This document shows, in pieces, positions 53,822-63,974 of a stretch of 64,000 nucleotides of DNA. The stretch is from Paenibacillus sp. 32O-W (GTDB lineage Bacteria; Bacillota; Bacilli; Paenibacillales; NBRC-103111): contig NZ_VEGP01000013.1 in NCBI RefSeq assembly GCF_007679495.1, positions 1 through 64,000 of the forward strand, read 5' to 3'. The number at the start of each line of letters is the position of its first letter. The first letter of the stretch is position 1. Position numbers and translations under genes: made by a program. The notes under the pieces are model-generated. The model was not told the DNA's origin, ran no database searches, and saw only the letters and a program-made list of their open reading frames with translations.

Positions 53822-56800
53822 AGAGCAGGAAAATAACTTGTCGGATGTGATTGAGGCCAAGGCCCCGCCTGTCAAGCCGGCTCAATCGGCCTGGACGGAT
53901 GAGCAGTGGGAGGCCATTACCCGGACGGGACAGAACATTCTCGTTGCCGCAGCCGCAGGATCGGGTAAGACGGCGGTGCTCGTAGAGCGGATCATTCGCC
54001 GGATATCCGACGAAAACCATCCGGTCGATGTCGACCGTCTGCTGGTTGCCACCTTTACGAAAGCGGCCGCTTCCGAAATGAGGCAGAGAATTCGCGACGC
54101 CTTGGAGAAGGCTCTGTACGACAAGCCGGATTCCGCCTATTTGAAGAAACAGCTGGCTCTCATTCACCGCGCTTCGATTACGACGCTGCATTCCTTTTGT
54201 CTGGAAGTCATCCAGCGGCATTTTCAACGAATTCCGCTTGATCCCGGCTTTCGGATAGCCAACGAGACGGAAGCGGCACTGCTGCGCCAGGATGTGCTGG
54301 AGGAGCTGTTCGAGCATTATTACAGCCATGAGGACGAAACCAGCGAATTCTGGAACATGCTGGAATGGTTTGGAGGGGACCGAAGTGACGAGGCGGTGTT
54401 TGCGCTGGTCCTCCAGCTTTATGATGCCTCGCGCAGCCATCCTTTGCCAGACCGGTGGCTGGACCAAATGTGCGAGTTTTTCAATACGGATACGATGGAG
54501 CCTTCGCTCTGGTTTGACAGCCTCATACGCGATGTCCGGCTGGAGCTGGAAGGAATAGCCGGATTGCTGCAGGAGGCGTCCCGTCTGGCTGAACAGCCGG
54601 GAGGCCCGGCACCGTATTTGGCCAATCTGGCGGATGAAACGGCGATGATATCTCAGTTAATGGGATTATGTGGAGAAAGCTGGGAATCGCTCTATGAACG
54701 GTTCCAGACCGCTTCGTTCGGACGGTTGAAGCCATGCCGGGGGGAAGGTCTGGATAAGTCGCTGCAGGAGAAGGTCAAGGCCATCCGGGATACGGCCAAG
54801 GAGCGGTTCAACGCCCTGCGCGAAGAGCTGTTCACCCGCTCGCCCGAACAGTATAAAGCGGAGCTGAAGGCGATGCATCCGGTCATGGGCATGCTCGTGG
54901 AGCTTGTGCGCCAGTTCGCCGTCCGGTTCTCGGAGGCGAAACGGGGCAAAGGCTTGATCGACTTTGCCGATTTGGAGCACTATTGCTTGCAGGTGCTGAG
55001 CGATCCGGATGCGGGAGGCGGATTGAAGCCGTCGGAGGCCGCGCTGGAGTACAGGGAACAGTATGTGGAAATATTGCTGGATGAATATCAGGATACCAAC
55101 CGGGTGCAGGAGGCGATAGTCGAATTGCTGTCCCGCGAGGATCGGGGTAACCGGTTTATGGTGGGCGATGTCAAGCAGAGCATCTATCGCTTCCGGCTGG
55201 CGGAGCCCAGCTTGTTTCTGGAGAAATACCGCTCCTTCCGGCAGGATGGAAGCGGGAAAGGGCGACGCATAGATCTTGCCCGGAATTTCCGCAGCCGAAG
55301 ACAAGTGGTGGACGGAGTCAATTTTGTGTTCAAGCAGGTCATGAACGAGACGGTAGGGGAGATCTCCTATGACCGGGATGCCGAGCTTGTGTACGGGGCT
55401 GAATATTATGAGCAGGCCCCCGGAAAGCGGGAGCTTCCGGTGGAATGGATGCTGATCGACCGTGCCGGCGGGGATCGTGCGGTGGAGCCGGAGGACGGCC
55501 CGGATGAGGCGGAGGAAGCGGCGGGGCAGGGCAAGGAGAGCTCCTCGTTCGCCGAGGAAATCCGTGAGATGGAAACGGCTCAGTTGGAAGCCAGGTCCAT
55601 CGCCCTGCAAATTCGCAAACTGATGGGCGGAACCGGGGAGGAGCCGTTCCAGGTATATGACAAAAGAGAAAACGGCCTGCGGCCTGTACAGTACCGGGAT
55701 ATCGTCATTTTGCTGCGGGCAACGCACAGTTGGGCGCCGGTTTTCATGGAAGAACTGAGGCAGCAGGGCATTCCCGGCTATGCGGATTTGAATACGGGAT
55801 ATTTTATGGCGACAGAAGTGGATATTATCCTTTCTCTGCTCAAGATCATTGACAATCCATATCAGGATATTCCTCTTGCTGGGGTGCTTCGCTCCCCGAT
55901 TGTCGGACTCCGGGCGGATGATCTGGCCATCGTTAGAACGGCTGACCGCAAAGGGGATTTCTATAAAGCATTGCTGCAGTTTATCGAAGATCCGGACGAC
56001 GGGCATCGGGAGCTTCGCCATAAGCTTCGGGTATTTATTGAACGTCTGGAGAGGTGGCGGACCGCCGCACGCCAGAGCTCCCTGGCCGATTTGATCTGGT
56101 CGCTGTATCAGGAGACCGGGTATTACGATTTCGTCGGGGGGATGCCGGGAGGGGTTCAGCGCCAGGCCAACCTGCGCGCTCTGCATGATCGCGCCCGGCA
56201 ATATGAAGCGACCTCGTTTCGCGGGCTGTTCCGTTTCCTGCGGTTTGTCGAGCGGATGCAGGAGAGCGGCGGAGATTTGGGAACTGCCAGGGCATTGGGC
56301 GAGCAGGAGGATGTCGTCCGCATCATGTCCATTCACAAGAGCAAAGGGCTGGAGTTCCCGGTCGTATTCGTGGCGGGCATGGGCAAGGCGTTCAACCGTC
56401 AGGACCTGAATTCGCATTTTCTCATTCACAAGGAATTGGGGCTGGGCCCTTATTATGTCGATTTGGACAAAAGGATCAGCTATCCTTCGCTGCCTACTCT
56501 GGCCATACGCCGGAGAATGCGGCTGGAGATGCTGGCCGAGGAGATGCGGGTGCTCTATGTCGCGCTGACGAGAGCGAGAGAGAAATTATTTCTGCTCGGC
56601 ACGGTGCGTTCGCTGTCGAGACAATTGGAATTATGGGCGCGCAGCGATTTGCAGTCGCCGGTACTCCCGGATTACGAGCTGGCCCAGGCGAAATGCTACC
56701 TGGATTGGATCGGGCCGGCCTTGATCAAGCACGAGCATTGTCAGCCGCTGAGAGAGATGGGGCATATGCTGAATCCGACACCGGATTGGGCGGCAAGGGA

Positions 56801-57707
56801 CCGTTCGGAGTGGAAGGTGTCCGTTATTTATCCGGCAATGCTCGTTCAGGAGGCGGCGGCCGTGGAAGAAGCTTCCGCTCTGCAGGCGGAGAGAATGGAG
56901 GCGGTCCGGCACCTGCAGCCGGTCGAATCGGCAGAATCCGCGGATAGGGAAGAAGTGAACCGGCGGCTTTCCTGGTCTTATCCGTTCGCGGATGCCGTGA
57001 AGCTGCTGTCCAAAACGTCCGTATCCGAAATCAAACGAATGCATGAAGAGAAAGTATGGAGCCTGTCGGACGATATCGCCGCTCCTGCGGCAGCCCCCTC
57101 TTCGCTGCAGGCGCATCTGTTTCGCCGTCCGCGATTTATAGAGCAGTGGCAGCTCAGTGCGGCGGAGAAGGGAACGGTCTACCATGCAGTTATACAAAGA
57201 CTGCGGCTTCATCCGGAACTGGACGAGAAGGATATTCTCGAGGAAATGGAGCGGATGGTGGAGCTTCGCCTGCTGACCGAAGAGCAGCGCCAAGCGGTGG
57301 ATCCGTCGGTCATTTCCGGATTCTATCAAACGGTTGCAGGCAAAAGGATGCTGCGGGCGGGAAGGGTTCAGCGCGAGGTGCCGTTCAGCTATGGACTTCC
57401 CGCCGGCGAAGTGTATCCGAATACGTCTTCGGGTGCCAAGGATGAGACGATACTCATTCAAGGGGTGGTCGACTGTCTGTTTGAGGATGAGGAAGGGCTT
57501 GTGCTGCTGGATTACAAAACCGATGCGATGAAAGGGCGCCCGCCGGAAGAGCATGCCGAACGGTATAAGGTTCAGCTCGGCTTATATGCGCGGGCTGTCG
57601 AGCAGATTTGGAAACGGCCGCTGTCGGACATTTATCTGTACTTCTTCGATGGCTCCCATCTCGTGGAGATGGGCGGGAAGGTAAAGCGGCGACTGGAGGT
57701 GGACTAA
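53808..57707 (+). CDS. addA: AddA, helicase-nuclease subunit
   Basis: AddA is the 3'-5' UvrD-like helicase and nuclease of the AddAB enzyme. It has 1299 residues. SAWTDEQWEAI (Q motif), Walker A AAAAGSGKTAV (about 47-57), DEYQDTN (Walker B/motif II), SIHKSKGLEFPVVF (motif V), VALTRAREKLFL (motif VI) and a C-terminal nuclease QGVVDCLFEDEEGLVLLDYK followed by TD are visible. It starts inside the end of addB and its stop overlaps sbcD by one base. addBA-sbcDC is thus one tightly coupled repair operon. Confidence 0.96.
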   Translation: MNRNEEQENNLSDVIEAKAPPVKPAQSAWTDEQWEAITRTGQNILVAAAAGSGKTAVLVERIIRRISDENHPVDVDRLLVATFTKAAASEMRQRIRDALEKALYDKPDSAYLKKQLALIHRASITTLHSFCLEVIQRHFQRIPLDPGFRIANETEAALLRQDVLEELFEHYYSHEDETSEFWNMLEWFGGDRSDEAVFALVLQLYDASRSHPLPDRWLDQMCEFFNTDTMEPSLWFDSLIRDVRLELEGIAGLLQEASRLAEQPGGPAPYLANLADETAMISQLMGLCGESWESLYERFQTASFGRLKPCRGEGLDKSLQEKVKAIRDTAKERFNALREELFTRSPEQYKAELKAMHPVMGMLVELVRQFAVRFSEAKRGKGLIDFADLEHYCLQVLSDPDAGGGLKPSEAALEYREQYVEILLDEYQDTNRVQEAIVELLSREDRGNRFMVGDVKQSIYRFRLAEPSLFLEKYRSFRQDGSGKGRRIDLARNFRSRRQVVDGVNFVFKQVMNETVGEISYDRDAELVYGAEYYEQAPGKRELPVEWMLIDRAGGDRAVEPEDGPDEAEEAAGQGKESSSFAEEIREMETAQLEARSIALQIRKLMGGTGEEPFQVYDKRENGLRPVQYRDIVILLRATHSWAPVFMEELRQQGIPGYADLNTGYFMATEVDIILSLLKIIDNPYQDIPLAGVLRSPIVGLRADDLAIVRTADRKGDFYKALLQFIEDPDDGHRELRHKLRVFIERLERWRTAARQSSLADLIWSLYQETGYYDFVGGMPGGVQRQANLRALHDRARQYEATSFRGLFRFLRFVERMQESGGDLGTARALGEQEDVVRIMSIHKSKGLEFPVVFVAGMGKAFNRQDLNSHFLIHKELGLGPYYVDLDKRISYPSLPTLAIRRRMRLEMLAEEMRVLYVALTRAREKLFLLGTVRSLSRQLELWARSDLQSPVLPDYELAQAKCYLDWIGPALIKHEHCQPLREMGHMLNPTPDWAARDRSEWKVSVIYPAMLVQEAAAVEEASALQAERMEAVRHLQPVESAESADREEVNRRLSWSYPFADAVKLLSKTSVSEIKRMHEEKVWSLSDDIAAPAAAPSSLQAHLFRRPRFIEQWQLSAAEKGTVYHAVIQRLRLHPELDEKDILEEMERMVELRLLTEEQRQAVDPSVISGFYQTVAGKRMLRAGRVQREVPFSYGLPAGEVYPNTSSGAKDETILIQGVVDCLFEDEEGLVLLDYKTDAMKGRPPEEHAERYKVQLGLYARAVEQIWKRPLSDIYLYFFDGSHLVEMGGKVKRRLEVD

Positions 57708-58897
57708 TGCGAATATTACATACCGCCGATTGGCATCTCGGGCGGACGCTGGAAGGAAGAAGCCGGCTGGAGGAGCAGGAAGCCTTCCTGGACGAGCTGG
57801 TCGGGATTGTGCGGGATCAGCAGATCGATCTCGTGCTGATGGCGGGAGACGTCTATGATACGGTAAATCCTCCGGCCCAGGCGGAGAAGCTGTTCTATGA
57901 GAGCATATCCCGTCTGGCCGACGGGGGAGCGCGGCAGATTGTCGCCATCGCCGGGAATCACGACAATCCCGAGCGTCTTGCGGCATCCGCACCTCTGGCT
58001 GACCGTCAAGGGATTACACTGCTTGGCCTGCCGGGCACCGAAGCGATGCCGCTGGATATCCGCCGGACCGGAGAGCGGGCGATGCTCTACGCCCTGCCGT
58101 ATCCATCGGAATCCCGTCTGAAGGAGCTGCTGTCCGAGGACGCGGATGAGGAAAGTCTGCAGGTCGTTTATTCGGACCGGATCGGGGCCATGATCCGCCA
58201 GGCTTCGCAAAGCTTCTCCAAGGATACGGTCAATTTGATCATGAGCCATATTTATGTGCTCGGCGGGGCGGAGTCCGATTCAGAACGGCCGATCCAGGTA
58301 GGCGGAGCTTATACCGTTAACGCGAAGGCCTTTGGCACGGCGGCGGATTACGTCGCTCTCGGCCATCTTCACCGCCCGCAATCGGTGAAGGCGGACGTGC
58401 CGGTCAAATATTCGGGCTCTCCGCTTGCCTACAGCTTCTCGGAAGCGGGGCAAGCCAAATCAGTCACGGTACTCGATATATCCCCCGGTGGAACACTGAG
58501 GACGGAGGAGATTTATCTGTCCAGCGGGCGTCCGCTCGTTCGTTGGAAAGCGGCGGAAGGAATCGCTCAAGTATACCGCTGGTTCGAGGAGAACAGGGAT
58601 GCTTCCGCGTGGATCGATTTGGAAATCCATCTGGAGGAAGCTCTGACTATGGAACAAATTCAGGGCTTGCGCAAGCAGCGAGGCGGGATTGTGCAGATCC
58701 GCCCGATTTTCACCCAAGCTTCCGAGCAGCTTCCGGAGGAGCAGGAGAGGCTGCCCATCGACGAAATGTTCAGCCGCTTTTATTCGCGGCAAACCGGTGG
58801 AGCCCAACCTGAACCGGAATTAATTCGTCTGTTTATGGAGCTGCTTAATGCCGAAGAGGATTCCGATTCAGAATCAGCAGGGGAGGCGAGAGGATGA
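57707..58897 (+). CDS. sbcD: SbcD, Mre11-type exonuclease subunit
   Basis: SbcD is the nuclease subunit of SbcCD, which opens hairpins and cuts protein-blocked or palindromic DNA. It has 396 residues. Metallophosphoesterase motifs: ADWHLGR, GDVYDTVNPPA, GNHDNPERL, SHIYVLGG and LGHLHRPQ. ATG 57707 shares a base with the addA stop and has GGAGGT six bases upstream; MRILHTADWHLG is the standard N-terminus. It overlaps sbcC by four bases. The palindrome-cleaving role is worth noting in a genome so rich in hairpin repeats, but no specific link is shown. Confidence 0.96.
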   Translation: MRILHTADWHLGRTLEGRSRLEEQEAFLDELVGIVRDQQIDLVLMAGDVYDTVNPPAQAEKLFYESISRLADGGARQIVAIAGNHDNPERLAASAPLADRQGITLLGLPGTEAMPLDIRRTGERAMLYALPYPSESRLKELLSEDADEESLQVVYSDRIGAMIRQASQSFSKDTVNLIMSHIYVLGGAESDSERPIQVGGAYTVNAKAFGTAADYVALGHLHRPQSVKADVPVKYSGSPLAYSFSEAGQAKSVTVLDISPGGTLRTEEIYLSSGRPLVRWKAAEGIAQVYRWFEENRDASAWIDLEIHLEEALTMEQIQGLRKQRGGIVQIRPIFTQASEQLPEEQERLPIDEMFSRFYSRQTGGAQPEPELIRLFMELLNAEEDSDSESAGEARG

Positions 58898-61800
58898 GGC
58901 CGGTCTATTTATCGCTATCCGGATTGCAGAGCTATCGCGAGAAGCAGGAGGTAGATTTCACCCGTCTGTGCGACGCGGGCGTGTTCGGGATTTTCGGGCC
59001 GACGGGAAGCGGAAAATCGACGATCCTCGATGCCATCACATTAGCCCTCTATGGCAAAGTGGAGCGCGCCAGCAACGGGACGCAAGGTATTCTGAACCAT
59101 GCGGAGAAGGTGCTGTCCGTTTCCTTCGTGTTCGAATTGTCCTATTCGGGAGGGGTCAAGAAATACCGGGTAGAAAGGCAGTTCAAGCGCGGTAATGAAT
59201 TGTCCGTGAACAATACGATCAGCCGTCTGATCGAAGAAGCGAATGGGGAAGGGGTCGTCCTGGCGGATAAAGCATCCGAGGTAAACCAGCGGATTCAGCA
59301 AATTCTGGGCTTATCCATGCAGGATTTTACGAGGGCCGTCGTGCTTCCGCAAGGGAAATTCGCCGAGTTCCTGTCTCTCAAAGGAAGCGAGCGAAGGCAG
59401 ATGCTGCAGCGGTTGTTTCACCTGGAGCAGTACGGCGATTTGTTGAATGCGAGAGTCAGCCGCAAGCTGAAGGATACGGAGGCTGCCGTCAAGGAACTGG
59501 CGGCGGAGCAGCAGGGGCTCGGGGACGCCTCCCGGGAGGCGGTTGCGGCAGCGGAGCAGCGCTTCCAGTCGGCGGCGGAACAAGCCAAGGAGAAGCGGGA
59601 ACTGCGATTGCTGGCAGACATGAGATGGGAAGAGAGCCGCAAAATATATATGCTGAAGCAGGAGGCAGCGGCACTCCGCCAGGAATGGCAGGCGCTGGCC
59701 GGGAGGGAGCCGGAAATCCGGGCCATGGAGGAAGGAATACAGCGGGCCGGACAGGCCGAGCTCCTGTATCCGCTCTTTCGGGAATGGGAGGAAGCCCGGC
59801 GATGGTCTGCCGAGAAGCTAAGGTTACATAATGAAATTAAATCCGGCTTCGAACGGATGTCGCGAATGCATGACGAGACGGCGGCACAGTATACGGAAGC
59901 CAGACAGCGGCTGGCCGAGCATGAAGCTCCACTGCGCATTCGCATGGAAGAGCTGCAGCAAGCTCTTCGGCTGGCGGAGGAAGCGGGGCGGAGCGAGGCT
60001 GCCCTTCATGCGTTGGATTCTCGTAAACAGGAGGCTCTTCTGCATAAGCAGAAGACGGAGGAGGAGCTGCTGAAGGAGCGGCAAATCCATGCCAAGGCCC
60101 TTCGTTTGCAAACGGAGCTGAAGGAGCGGAAACAGCTTGTCGAGGTCCCTTCCGAGGAGCGGCAGCGTCTTCAGGATGCTTCCAAGGCACAGCAGCAGTG
60201 GGAAACGCTGGCCCGTCAGCGCGCCGAAGGAGAGCGGGAGGCACAGGAGGCGGAGGAGCGTCTGGCCCTTGTGGAGAAGGAGGAGCGGGAAGTCCGATCC
60301 GGACAGGAGCGTCTGGCGAACCGCCTGCAGCTTCACTGGTCCGAGACGGTCAGGCAAGCGGCTTCCGCAGCACAATTGGAGCGGTCGGCCGCGGCACTTC
60401 TGCGGGAAGCCAATGACTGGCTGCGGCGGATTGAGGAGGAGGAGCGGGAGCAGGAGCTTGGCCGGCTGGCGTCGATGCTGGCCTCCTCCTTAAGCCCGGG
60501 CGACGCATGCCCGGTGTGCGGCTCGCTCCATCATCCGGCACCCGCTCAGGCCCACACGGCGCACGAATACGCAGGGGAGATCAAGGTGCTGAAGCAGGTG
60601 GCCGAGGAAGCCAAAGACCTGCAGGTACAGGCCATGCAGCTGAAGCTGTCCGTCGGCCATTTGGCGGAGAAGCTGGCGGACCGGATAGGCGGCGCTTCTC
60701 TGCAGGAGGCTGCGGCGGCTGCCGCCGAGGCGGCAACGCCACCGGAGGGCGGAGCGTCCATGGCTGCCCGGTATGCGGAATCGGCAGAGGCCTTTATCGG
60801 TCAGACCGCCAAGGACGGCAAAGAATCTGTTCCGGGACCGAACGTATCGGGTGATGAGGCCGAACAGGTGCACTTGCATAAGCTTGCGAAGGTGGAGGAG
60901 CAGGCCGACAAGCTGCTTGAACATGGACGAGCTCTGCGGGAGCGGCTGGAAGGCGAGAAGAACGCATTAGCCCGTATGGAAGGGCAGATGCGGGACTTGT
61001 TCGCAGAGTGGACGCTTCTGGAGCAGCGGCGTGGAGAGCTGGCAGCGCGGAAGGATGCTTTACGCACCGTGAAGGACGGCGGCGTCCGCAAGCTGGAGGC
61101 CGTCCGTGCGGAAATGGATCTTCAGGAACGGGAATGGCAGCGAAGGTTTCCCGATCTGAACAGGGACACTCTGGAGGAGCAGCTTGCCGCTCTGCATCAC
61201 AAGGATAAAGAACGGGAGGAACTGAACGAACGGCTGGACAAGAGCGTTGTTTTCCTGGAAAACTCGTTAGCGAAGCTTAACGAGCTGCAAGCGGAGATGG
61301 TCGAACGGGACAAAGAATTGCTGCAATTGGATACGGAGCGCAAGGGGCTGGAGCAGCTGCTCTCGATGCAGAAGCAGCAGTTAGCGGAGAAGGCGGGCCA
61401 TGAGCCGGTCGATCGTCAACTCTCGGAGGTTAAGAGCCGTCTGGAACGGCTTGTTGCCGAGGAGAAGGAGCAAGCTGCCAGACTCGAGAAGGTCCGGGCC
61501 GAGCTGCAGGAGCTGAACCGGCAATTCATTGCTTCCGGCCAAGATTGCAGCGCCGCCGATCAGCAGCTGGCCAAGACCGAGGCCCATTGGCGCAAGGCAC
61601 TGGAGCCGTCCCCGTTTGCCGGGGAAGAGGAGGTTCGCAGGGCGCTGCTTACGCCCGAACGGCTGCAGCAGTGGTCCTCCGAAGTCGCCGAATATCGGGA
61701 CAGGAAGTCTCGCCTGGAAGCCAGGTTGGAGCATATCGACGGCCAGTTGTCCGGGGCCGACATTACGGAAGCGCAATGGCAGGAAATCCAGAGAGCGAAG

Positions 61801-62442
61801 GAAGAGGCGCATCTGCTTGATGAACAGGCGCTGAGCGAGCGTGCCAAAGCGGAGCGGGATCTGGAAGACCTGAAGAACAAGCACGCCCACTGGACCGAGC
61901 TGGAAGCCAAGCGTGCCCGGAACGAAGAGGAATACGGGCGGCTGCATAAATTGCAATCCGTGTTAAGAGGGAATGCTTTCGTTGAGTTCATAGCCGAGGA
62001 ACAATTGATGCAGGTGAGCCGTTCCGCCTCGCACAAGCTGGGTCAGCTTACCCGTCAGCGCTATGCGATTGAGATCGATTCCAGCGGGGGATTCGTTATC
62101 CGGGACGACGCCAACGGCGGAATCCGGCGCCCGGTCAGTTCCTTGTCGGGAGGGGAGACGTTCTTGACCTCCCTTGCGCTCGCCCTTGCGCTGTCTGCCC
62201 AGATTCAGCTTAGCGGCCAGTATCCGCTCGAATTTTTCTTCCTGGACGAAGGCTTCGGGACATTGGACCCCGACCTGCTGGATACGGTGATCGGCGCTTT
62301 GGAGAAGCTGCATACCGACCGTTTAACGGTTGGCATTATCAGCCATGTGCCTGAGCTGAAGGCGCGCCTTCCCCGCCGCTTGATCGTGCAGCCCGCCGAG
62401 CCCTCGGGACAGGGCAGCCGGCTTTATGTGGAGAGCTTGTAG
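58894..62442 (+). CDS. sbcC: SbcC, Rad50-type ATPase subunit
   Basis: SbcC is the SMC-like ATPase partner of SbcD. It has 1182 residues. Walker A GPTGSGKST (about 31-39) and ABC signature VSSLSGGETF with Walker B FFLDEGFGTLD near the C-terminus form the head. Two long coiled-coil arms (about 180-500 and 650-1000, rich in Glu, Arg, Ala, Leu) flank the zinc hook CPVCGSLHH near residue 538. The length is somewhat larger than many SbcC proteins (about 1000-1100), mainly from an Ala/Glu-rich insertion after the hook (about 595-650). It ends the addBA-sbcDC operon. Confidence 0.95.
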   Translation: MRPVYLSLSGLQSYREKQEVDFTRLCDAGVFGIFGPTGSGKSTILDAITLALYGKVERASNGTQGILNHAEKVLSVSFVFELSYSGGVKKYRVERQFKRGNELSVNNTISRLIEEANGEGVVLADKASEVNQRIQQILGLSMQDFTRAVVLPQGKFAEFLSLKGSERRQMLQRLFHLEQYGDLLNARVSRKLKDTEAAVKELAAEQQGLGDASREAVAAAEQRFQSAAEQAKEKRELRLLADMRWEESRKIYMLKQEAAALRQEWQALAGREPEIRAMEEGIQRAGQAELLYPLFREWEEARRWSAEKLRLHNEIKSGFERMSRMHDETAAQYTEARQRLAEHEAPLRIRMEELQQALRLAEEAGRSEAALHALDSRKQEALLHKQKTEEELLKERQIHAKALRLQTELKERKQLVEVPSEERQRLQDASKAQQQWETLARQRAEGEREAQEAEERLALVEKEEREVRSGQERLANRLQLHWSETVRQAASAAQLERSAAALLREANDWLRRIEEEEREQELGRLASMLASSLSPGDACPVCGSLHHPAPAQAHTAHEYAGEIKVLKQVAEEAKDLQVQAMQLKLSVGHLAEKLADRIGGASLQEAAAAAAEAATPPEGGASMAARYAESAEAFIGQTAKDGKESVPGPNVSGDEAEQVHLHKLAKVEEQADKLLEHGRALRERLEGEKNALARMEGQMRDLFAEWTLLEQRRGELAARKDALRTVKDGGVRKLEAVRAEMDLQEREWQRRFPDLNRDTLEEQLAALHHKDKEREELNERLDKSVVFLENSLAKLNELQAEMVERDKELLQLDTERKGLEQLLSMQKQQLAEKAGHEPVDRQLSEVKSRLERLVAEEKEQAARLEKVRAELQELNRQFIASGQDCSAADQQLAKTEAHWRKALEPSPFAGEEEVRRALLTPERLQQWSSEVAEYRDRKSRLEARLEHIDGQLSGADITEAQWQEIQRAKEEAHLLDEQALSERAKAERDLEDLKNKHAHWTELEAKRARNEEEYGRLHKLQSVLRGNAFVEFIAEEQLMQVSRSASHKLGQLTRQRYAIEIDSSGGFVIRDDANGGIRRPVSSLSGGETFLTSLALALALSAQIQLSGQYPLEFFFLDEGFGTLDPDLLDTVIGALEKLHTDRLTVGIISHVPELKARLPRRLIVQPAEPSGQGSRLYVESL

Positions 62443-62560
62443 CTATATCTAATAAGGCTTCCGCTTCCCGAATAAATCGTGATTCTTTCTCCATGAGTTG
62501 AACACGTATCCTATAATTGGTTAAACTATGTTTATCGGGGACGCTTTAGCTGTTAAGAAT

Positions 62561-62580
62561 CCGGCTTCTACAGCCGGTTT
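62561..62580 (+). terminator. Possible terminator after sbcC
   Basis: CCGGCT (62561-62566) pairs with AGCCGG (62572-62577), followed by only three T. It lies about 120 bases after sbcC. A TATAAT at 62512-62517 upstream lacks a good -35. Confidence 0.4.
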
Positions 62581-62668
62581 ATGATTAGACGGGCCAGTCT
62601 CCATTTGATTTTACCGATGCCCGGCATCGCTGAACAAGCTTACTATGCATTTAAACGAAGGGATGATT

Positions 62669-63016
62669 ATGGTCATGGATTGCATCTTTTGTAAAATTAT
62701 CGAAGGTTCCATTCCTTCGAAGAAAATCTATGAGAACGACAAGGTGCTTGCTTTTCACGATATCCAGCCGGCCGCACCCGTTCATGCTCTAATAATTCCC
62801 AAGAAGCACATCGCCACCATGAATGATGTCCAGGAGGAAGATGTGGAGGTTATTGGAGAGATTCATCTCGCCGCACAAGAGGTTGCGAAACAGCTTGGAG
62901 TTCATGAGAGCGGATATCGGCTGCTTAATAACTGCGGCAAGAATGCCGGGCAAGTCGTGTTTCATCTTCATTATCATCTGTTGGGCGGCGAGAAGCTGGG
63001 TCCTTTAAACGGTTAA
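62669..63016 (+). CDS. HIT-family nucleotide hydrolase
   Basis: This histidine-triad protein is about 115 residues, HINT/Hit-like, hydrolysing nucleotide phosphoramidates or similar. MDCIFCKIIEGSIPSKKIYE is the conserved N-terminus with a CxxC; the catalytic triad is HLHYHLLGG. ATG 62669 has GAAGGGA upstream; ATG 62675 (MDCIFC) is equally possible and in frame. It is monocistronic; rpsU follows behind its own strong promoter. Confidence 0.92.
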   Translation: MVMDCIFCKIIEGSIPSKKIYENDKVLAFHDIQPAAPVHALIIPKKHIATMNDVQEEDVEVIGEIHLAAQEVAKQLGVHESGYRLLNNCGKNAGQVVFHLHYHLLGGEKLGPLNG

Positions 63017-63216
63017 TTCTGCGGAACTGTCAACATAGATTTTCATCCGAACTCCTCTCATGCGGGAAGCAAACCGCTCGAAAAATAGTTTCTTAATAAA
63101 TAGGAGAGGCGAAGCTAGGTATAAGAAAAACCGCTCGTTTAACCAACTGAAGGAACCGGAAGAACGCCGTGAGGGCAAGGAGCCGCAGCATAGTTTGGGT
63201 TATGTTGGGAGGTAGG

Positions 63217-63246
63217 TTGACACCCGCTTTCCTTATAACATATAAT
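63217..63246 (+). promoter_or_regulatory. rpsU-yqeY promoter (perfect consensus hexamers)
   Basis: TTGACA (63217-63222), 18 bases, then TATAAT (63241-63246): both hexamers match sigma-A consensus exactly. The leader to the rpsU GTG is about 52 nt. Confidence 0.85.
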
Positions 63247-63304
63247 GAAGTTTGATACCCGTGTTAGTCGTTTTGGACGGTCTGTTCGGAGGGAGGGAAA
63301 TCTG

Positions 63305-63478
63305 GTGTCAGAAACAAAAGTTCGTAAGAATGAAACAATAGATGCTGCTCTTCGCCGCTTTAAACGTTCCATCGCTAAAGATGGAGTGCTGGCTGAGGTA
63401 AAAAAGCGTAAGCATTACGAAAAGCCCAGCGTTAGACGTAAGAAGAAGTCGGAGGCCGCTCGGAAGCGGAAGTTCTAG
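63305..63478 (+). CDS. rpsU: Ribosomal protein S21
   Basis: This is small-subunit protein bS21, 57 residues, very basic. [20 protein letters not shown] and the [20 protein letters not shown] end match the family. The start is GTG 63305 with GGAGGGAGGG seven bases upstream; the open frame continues farther back to ATG 63245, but that lies within the promoter -10. The stop overlaps the ribosome-binding site of yqeY. In B. subtilis rpsU affects motility/biofilm decisions; nothing here shows that for this organism. Confidence 0.96.
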   Translation: MSETKVRKNETIDAALRRFKRSIAKDGVLAEVKKRKHYEKPSVRRKKKSEAARKRKF

Positions 63479-63490
63479 GAGGACTTATTG

Positions 63491-63934
63491 ATGAGCTTAA
63501 GTGATCGATTGAACGAAGATATGAAGCAGGCGATGAAGAGCCAGGATAAATTCAGACTCTCCGTAATCCGAATGATCCGCTCCGCGATCAAGAATATTGA
63601 AATCGATCAGCGTAGATCGTTGGATGACAACGAAGTGCTTGATATAATAAGTCGTGAAATCAAACAGCGAAAAGATTCCCTCCAGGAATTCGAAAAAGCA
63701 GGCCGAGAGGATTTGGCGCAAGCTGCTAAAGCAGAAATTGCCGTCATTGCCGAGTATCTTCCGCAGCAATTGACGGAGGAAGAGGTTAGAGTTCTTGTAC
63801 AGCAGACCATCCAGGAAACGGGCGCTTCTTCCAAAGCGGAAATGGGCAAGGTGATGGGTGCTCTTATGCCGAAGGTAAAAGGGCGCGCAGACGGCAAGCT
63901 CGTCAATCAGTTGGTACAACAACTGCTGAATTAA
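63491..63934 (+). CDS. yqeY: YqeY (GatB/YqeY domain protein)
   Basis: This 147-residue GatB/YqeY-domain protein resembles the helical tail domain of the GatB amidotransferase subunit, which recognises tRNA. SLSDRLNEDMKQAMKSQDKF, RLSVIRMIRSAIKN and AEYLPQQLTEEEV are typical. ATG 63491 has AGGAGGA seven bases upstream; an adjacent TTG at 63488 is less likely. The standalone role is uncertain; a tRNA-related function is assumed from the domain. Co-transcribed with rpsU and followed by a terminator. Confidence 0.93.
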   Translation: MSLSDRLNEDMKQAMKSQDKFRLSVIRMIRSAIKNIEIDQRRSLDDNEVLDIISREIKQRKDSLQEFEKAGREDLAQAAKAEIAVIAEYLPQQLTEEEVRVLVQQTIQETGASSKAEMGKVMGALMPKVKGRADGKLVNQLVQQLLN

Positions 63935-63948
63935 ACCGACAACTGGTG

Positions 63949-63974
63949 AAACACCCCGTTCAGGGGTGTTTTTT
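63949..63974 (+). terminator. rpsU-yqeY terminator
   Basis: AAACACCCC (63949-63957) pairs with GGGGTGTTT (63963-63971), with further T to 63974. Confidence 0.93.

Noticed and set aside
54666-56429. A 587-codon open frame on the minus strand inside addA, and similar long antisense frames in lepA (30840-32087), metY/comEB (1443-2768), hrcA/chaperonin (34994-36205) and prmA (42937-44094)
   Set aside because: Each is wholly opposite a gene with clear motifs, has no ribosome-binding site I can see and encodes low-complexity, family-less protein. They are by-products of codon bias.
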